A stretch of DNA of 7,262 nt. It comes from Methylotetracoccus sp. Lineage in GTDB: Bacteria; Pseudomonadota; Gammaproteobacteria; Methylococcales; Methylococcaceae. Under the pieces are notes generated by a model that saw nothing but the letters and a program-made list of their open reading frames with translations, did not search any database and was not told the DNA's origin. How positions within the stretch are numbered: the stretch's first letter is position 1; every line of letters begins with the position of its first letter. The stretch is from assembly GCA_025458755.1 (NCBI GenBank), contig JALORT010000251.1, positions 1 to 7,262 on the forward strand, read 5' to 3'. Shown one piece after another: positions 6,594 to 7,262 of the stretch. Position numbers and translations under genes: made by a program.

Positions 6594-6800
6594 GCGGCGA
6601 ATAGCTCCCGCCCGGTTCCTCCGCCGCCAAATCCCGACCGACGATTCTGTAGCAACGCGTTGCCTGACGGGTAGTCGTGCTCCGCGGAGGCCATTGCCGA
6701 GCCCAAGGATCCTTCCACCATAGCCCCATCAAGCAGTTGCTTCGGTCCCTGCTCGCGTTCCGCCCGATGGGTTCTCGCCCCAGACATGCCCCGTCTCCGA

Positions 6801-6894
6801 GCCCGTGAAATAACGGGCGTAGCCACCGCGGATCACCGGTAGGCCGGGCTTCAGCCCGACGCGGGCTGGTGGCTTCGCGCACTGGGAAGCGCGA
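6801..6894 (+). other. Three contiguous stem-loops, possible structured element
   Basis: Three hairpins lie almost end to end. The first is GCCCGT/ACGGGC with a 6-nt loop (6801-6818). The second is a 7-bp outer stem AGCCACC (6821-6827) with GGTGGCT (6868-6874), enclosing a REP. The third is TCGCGC/GCGCGA with an 8-nt loop (6875-6894). No T-run follows. It could be a composite BIME-like repeat, a structured transcript or cruciform DNA; the sequence alone does not decide. Confidence 0.45.
6839..6860 (+). repeat. Sixth REP unit, isolated
   Basis: This has the same 22-nt layout as the REPs around the RAYT gene: foot GTAG, stem GCCGGGC/GCCCGAC, loop TTCA. The single stem change (C6844 opposite A6859) becomes a G-U pair on the minus-strand RNA. 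It lies 2.7 kb from the RAYT module, showing that the repeat is dispersed and not confined to that gene. Confidence 0.85.
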
Positions 6895-6962
6895 CCTGAT
6901 GGGCATTAAAAATCACGCTTTTGTTACCTGCCTAACAGCAGCGCCAACAGACTTCGACTAGG

Positions 6963-6987
6963 GTTTCGCAGGGTTCGCCAGCGAAAC
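6963..6987 (+). promoter_or_regulatory. Leader hairpin just upstream of the pseudopilin start
   Basis: GTTTCGC (6963-6969) pairs perfectly with GCGAAAC (6981-6987). Inside it an A-A mismatch and a GG/CC pair close a 5-nt loop. The structure ends 5 nt before the ATG at 6993, so it covers the place where a Shine-Dalgarno would sit; the only purine-rich AGGG is inside the hairpin. It could limit translation initiation. Confidence 0.4.
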
Positions 6988-6992
6988 AAGCC

Positions 6993-7262
6993 ATGAATAC
7001 ACCCACAACGCACCGCGGTTTCACGCTGATTGAGCTGATGATCGCGCTTGTCGTGATGGCGCTGGTGCTGACGCTGGGCGTGCCGAGTTTCCGCAACATC
7101 ATCCTCGATAACCGGCAAGTATCGGAGTTGAACGTGTTGGTCGCGGAGCTGAACTGGGCCAGGAGTGAGGCGGTCGCGCGGAACGCTCCCGTCACGTTGA
7201 AACGCAGCGGGTCAAGTTGGAACGACGGATGGCAGATTTTCGTCGATTATGACAAGGATGGT
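6993..7262 (+). CDS. GspH/FimT family type IV pilus/secretion pseudopilin, 3' end outside window
   Basis: The frame opens at ATG 6993 and is still open at the right edge, giving 90 residues of a protein usually about 150-190. The short basic leader MNTPTTHRG is followed by the class III prepilin motif GFTLIELM. PilD-type peptidase would cut after Gly9, leaving Phe10 as +1 and the conserved Glu at +5 (Glu14). A hydrophobic helix follows (about 15-30), with Pro at mature position 22. The segment ELNWARSEAVARNAPVTL and the strand GWQIFVDYDKDG are typical of GspH/FimT pseudopilins, which are minor components that help start type IV pilus assembly. FimT is therefore the likely assignment. Genes for other minor pilins would be expected to the right. 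No Shine-Dalgarno is obvious before the ATG, where a hairpin lies. Confidence 0.92.
   Translation, partial: MNTPTTHRGFTLIELMIALVVMALVLTLGVPSFRNIILDNRQVSELNVLVAELNWARSEAVARNAPVTLKRSGSSWNDGWQIFVDYDKDG

Larger units (their letters stand above)
6594..6992. other. Gene-free, palindrome-rich intergenic region
   Basis: No convincing gene was found in these 399 bp. A minus-strand frame from ATG 6787 has a good GGAG 7 nt upstream but continues for 300 codons antisense through the SelW-like and permease genes, so it is not called. Perfect palindromes occur at 6652-6663 (GCAACGCGTTGC) and 6680-6689 (CTCCGCGGAG). A cluster of adjoining hairpins spans 6801-6894, including a REP, and an AT-rich patch lies at about 6904-6925. 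The promoter for the pseudopilin gene is probably in the last 100 bp, but no clear sigma-70 or sigma-54 site is visible. Confidence 0.6.

Noticed and set aside
5888..6787. 300-codon minus-strand frame with a good ribosome-binding site
   Set aside because: Most of it is antisense to the SelW-like and permease genes; only the intergenic first part is kept as a weak finding, not as a gene.
6901..6920. Sigma-54 promoter for the pseudopilin gene
   Set aside because: The GG and GC doublets are separated by 13 instead of 10 bases, so the required -24/-12 spacing is absent.

Overview
The window is GC-rich, densely coding bacterial chromosome. It carries ordinary housekeeping genes and shows no sign of phage, plasmid or CRISPR. 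The gene set (rsmE, yajQ, djlA, an E. coli-type full-length cca with an HD domain, the roughly 297-residue form of purC, and a FimT/GspH pseudopilin) points to a gammaproteobacterium. A methanotroph-like or purple-sulfur-like lineage is possible, but the sequence alone does not fix the genus.

Layout from left to right: the 3' half of rsmE (+) converges on yajQ (-). The next gene on the minus strand is the co-chaperone gene djlA, which is divergent from purC (+). A Uma2-family nuclease-like gene (+) follows. Then comes a REP/RAYT module: a Y1 'REP-associated tyrosine transposase' gene (-) bracketed by two copies of a REP dimer, with one inverted REP beside it. Directly upstream of the RAYT on the same strand is cca (-), whose last fifth is thrown out of frame by a 32-bp tandem duplication. 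A TauE/SafE permease gene (+) diverges from cca and is followed by a small SelT/SelW/SelH-type CxxC protein gene (+). A gene-free stretch of about 400 bp, rich in palindromes and holding a sixth REP, leads to the start of a FimT/GspH pseudopilin gene (+) that runs off the window.

Most genes are independent housekeeping functions: rRNA methylation, a nucleotide/c-di-GMP-binding protein, Hsp70 co-chaperone, purine synthesis, tRNA CCA-end repair and pilus assembly. The distinctive part is about 3.48-4.4 kb. Six 22-nt REP hairpins, each with a GTAG foot, show compensatory changes in the stem. The stop codons of the RAYT gene, of ancestral cca and of frameshifted cca all fall in REP loops in the same reading phase, so each protein ends in Ser-Gly followed by a REP-encoded stop. 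I see no clearly new multi-gene system. The REP-supplied gene ends, the cca duplication and the structured intergenic element near 6.8 kb most deserve a second look.
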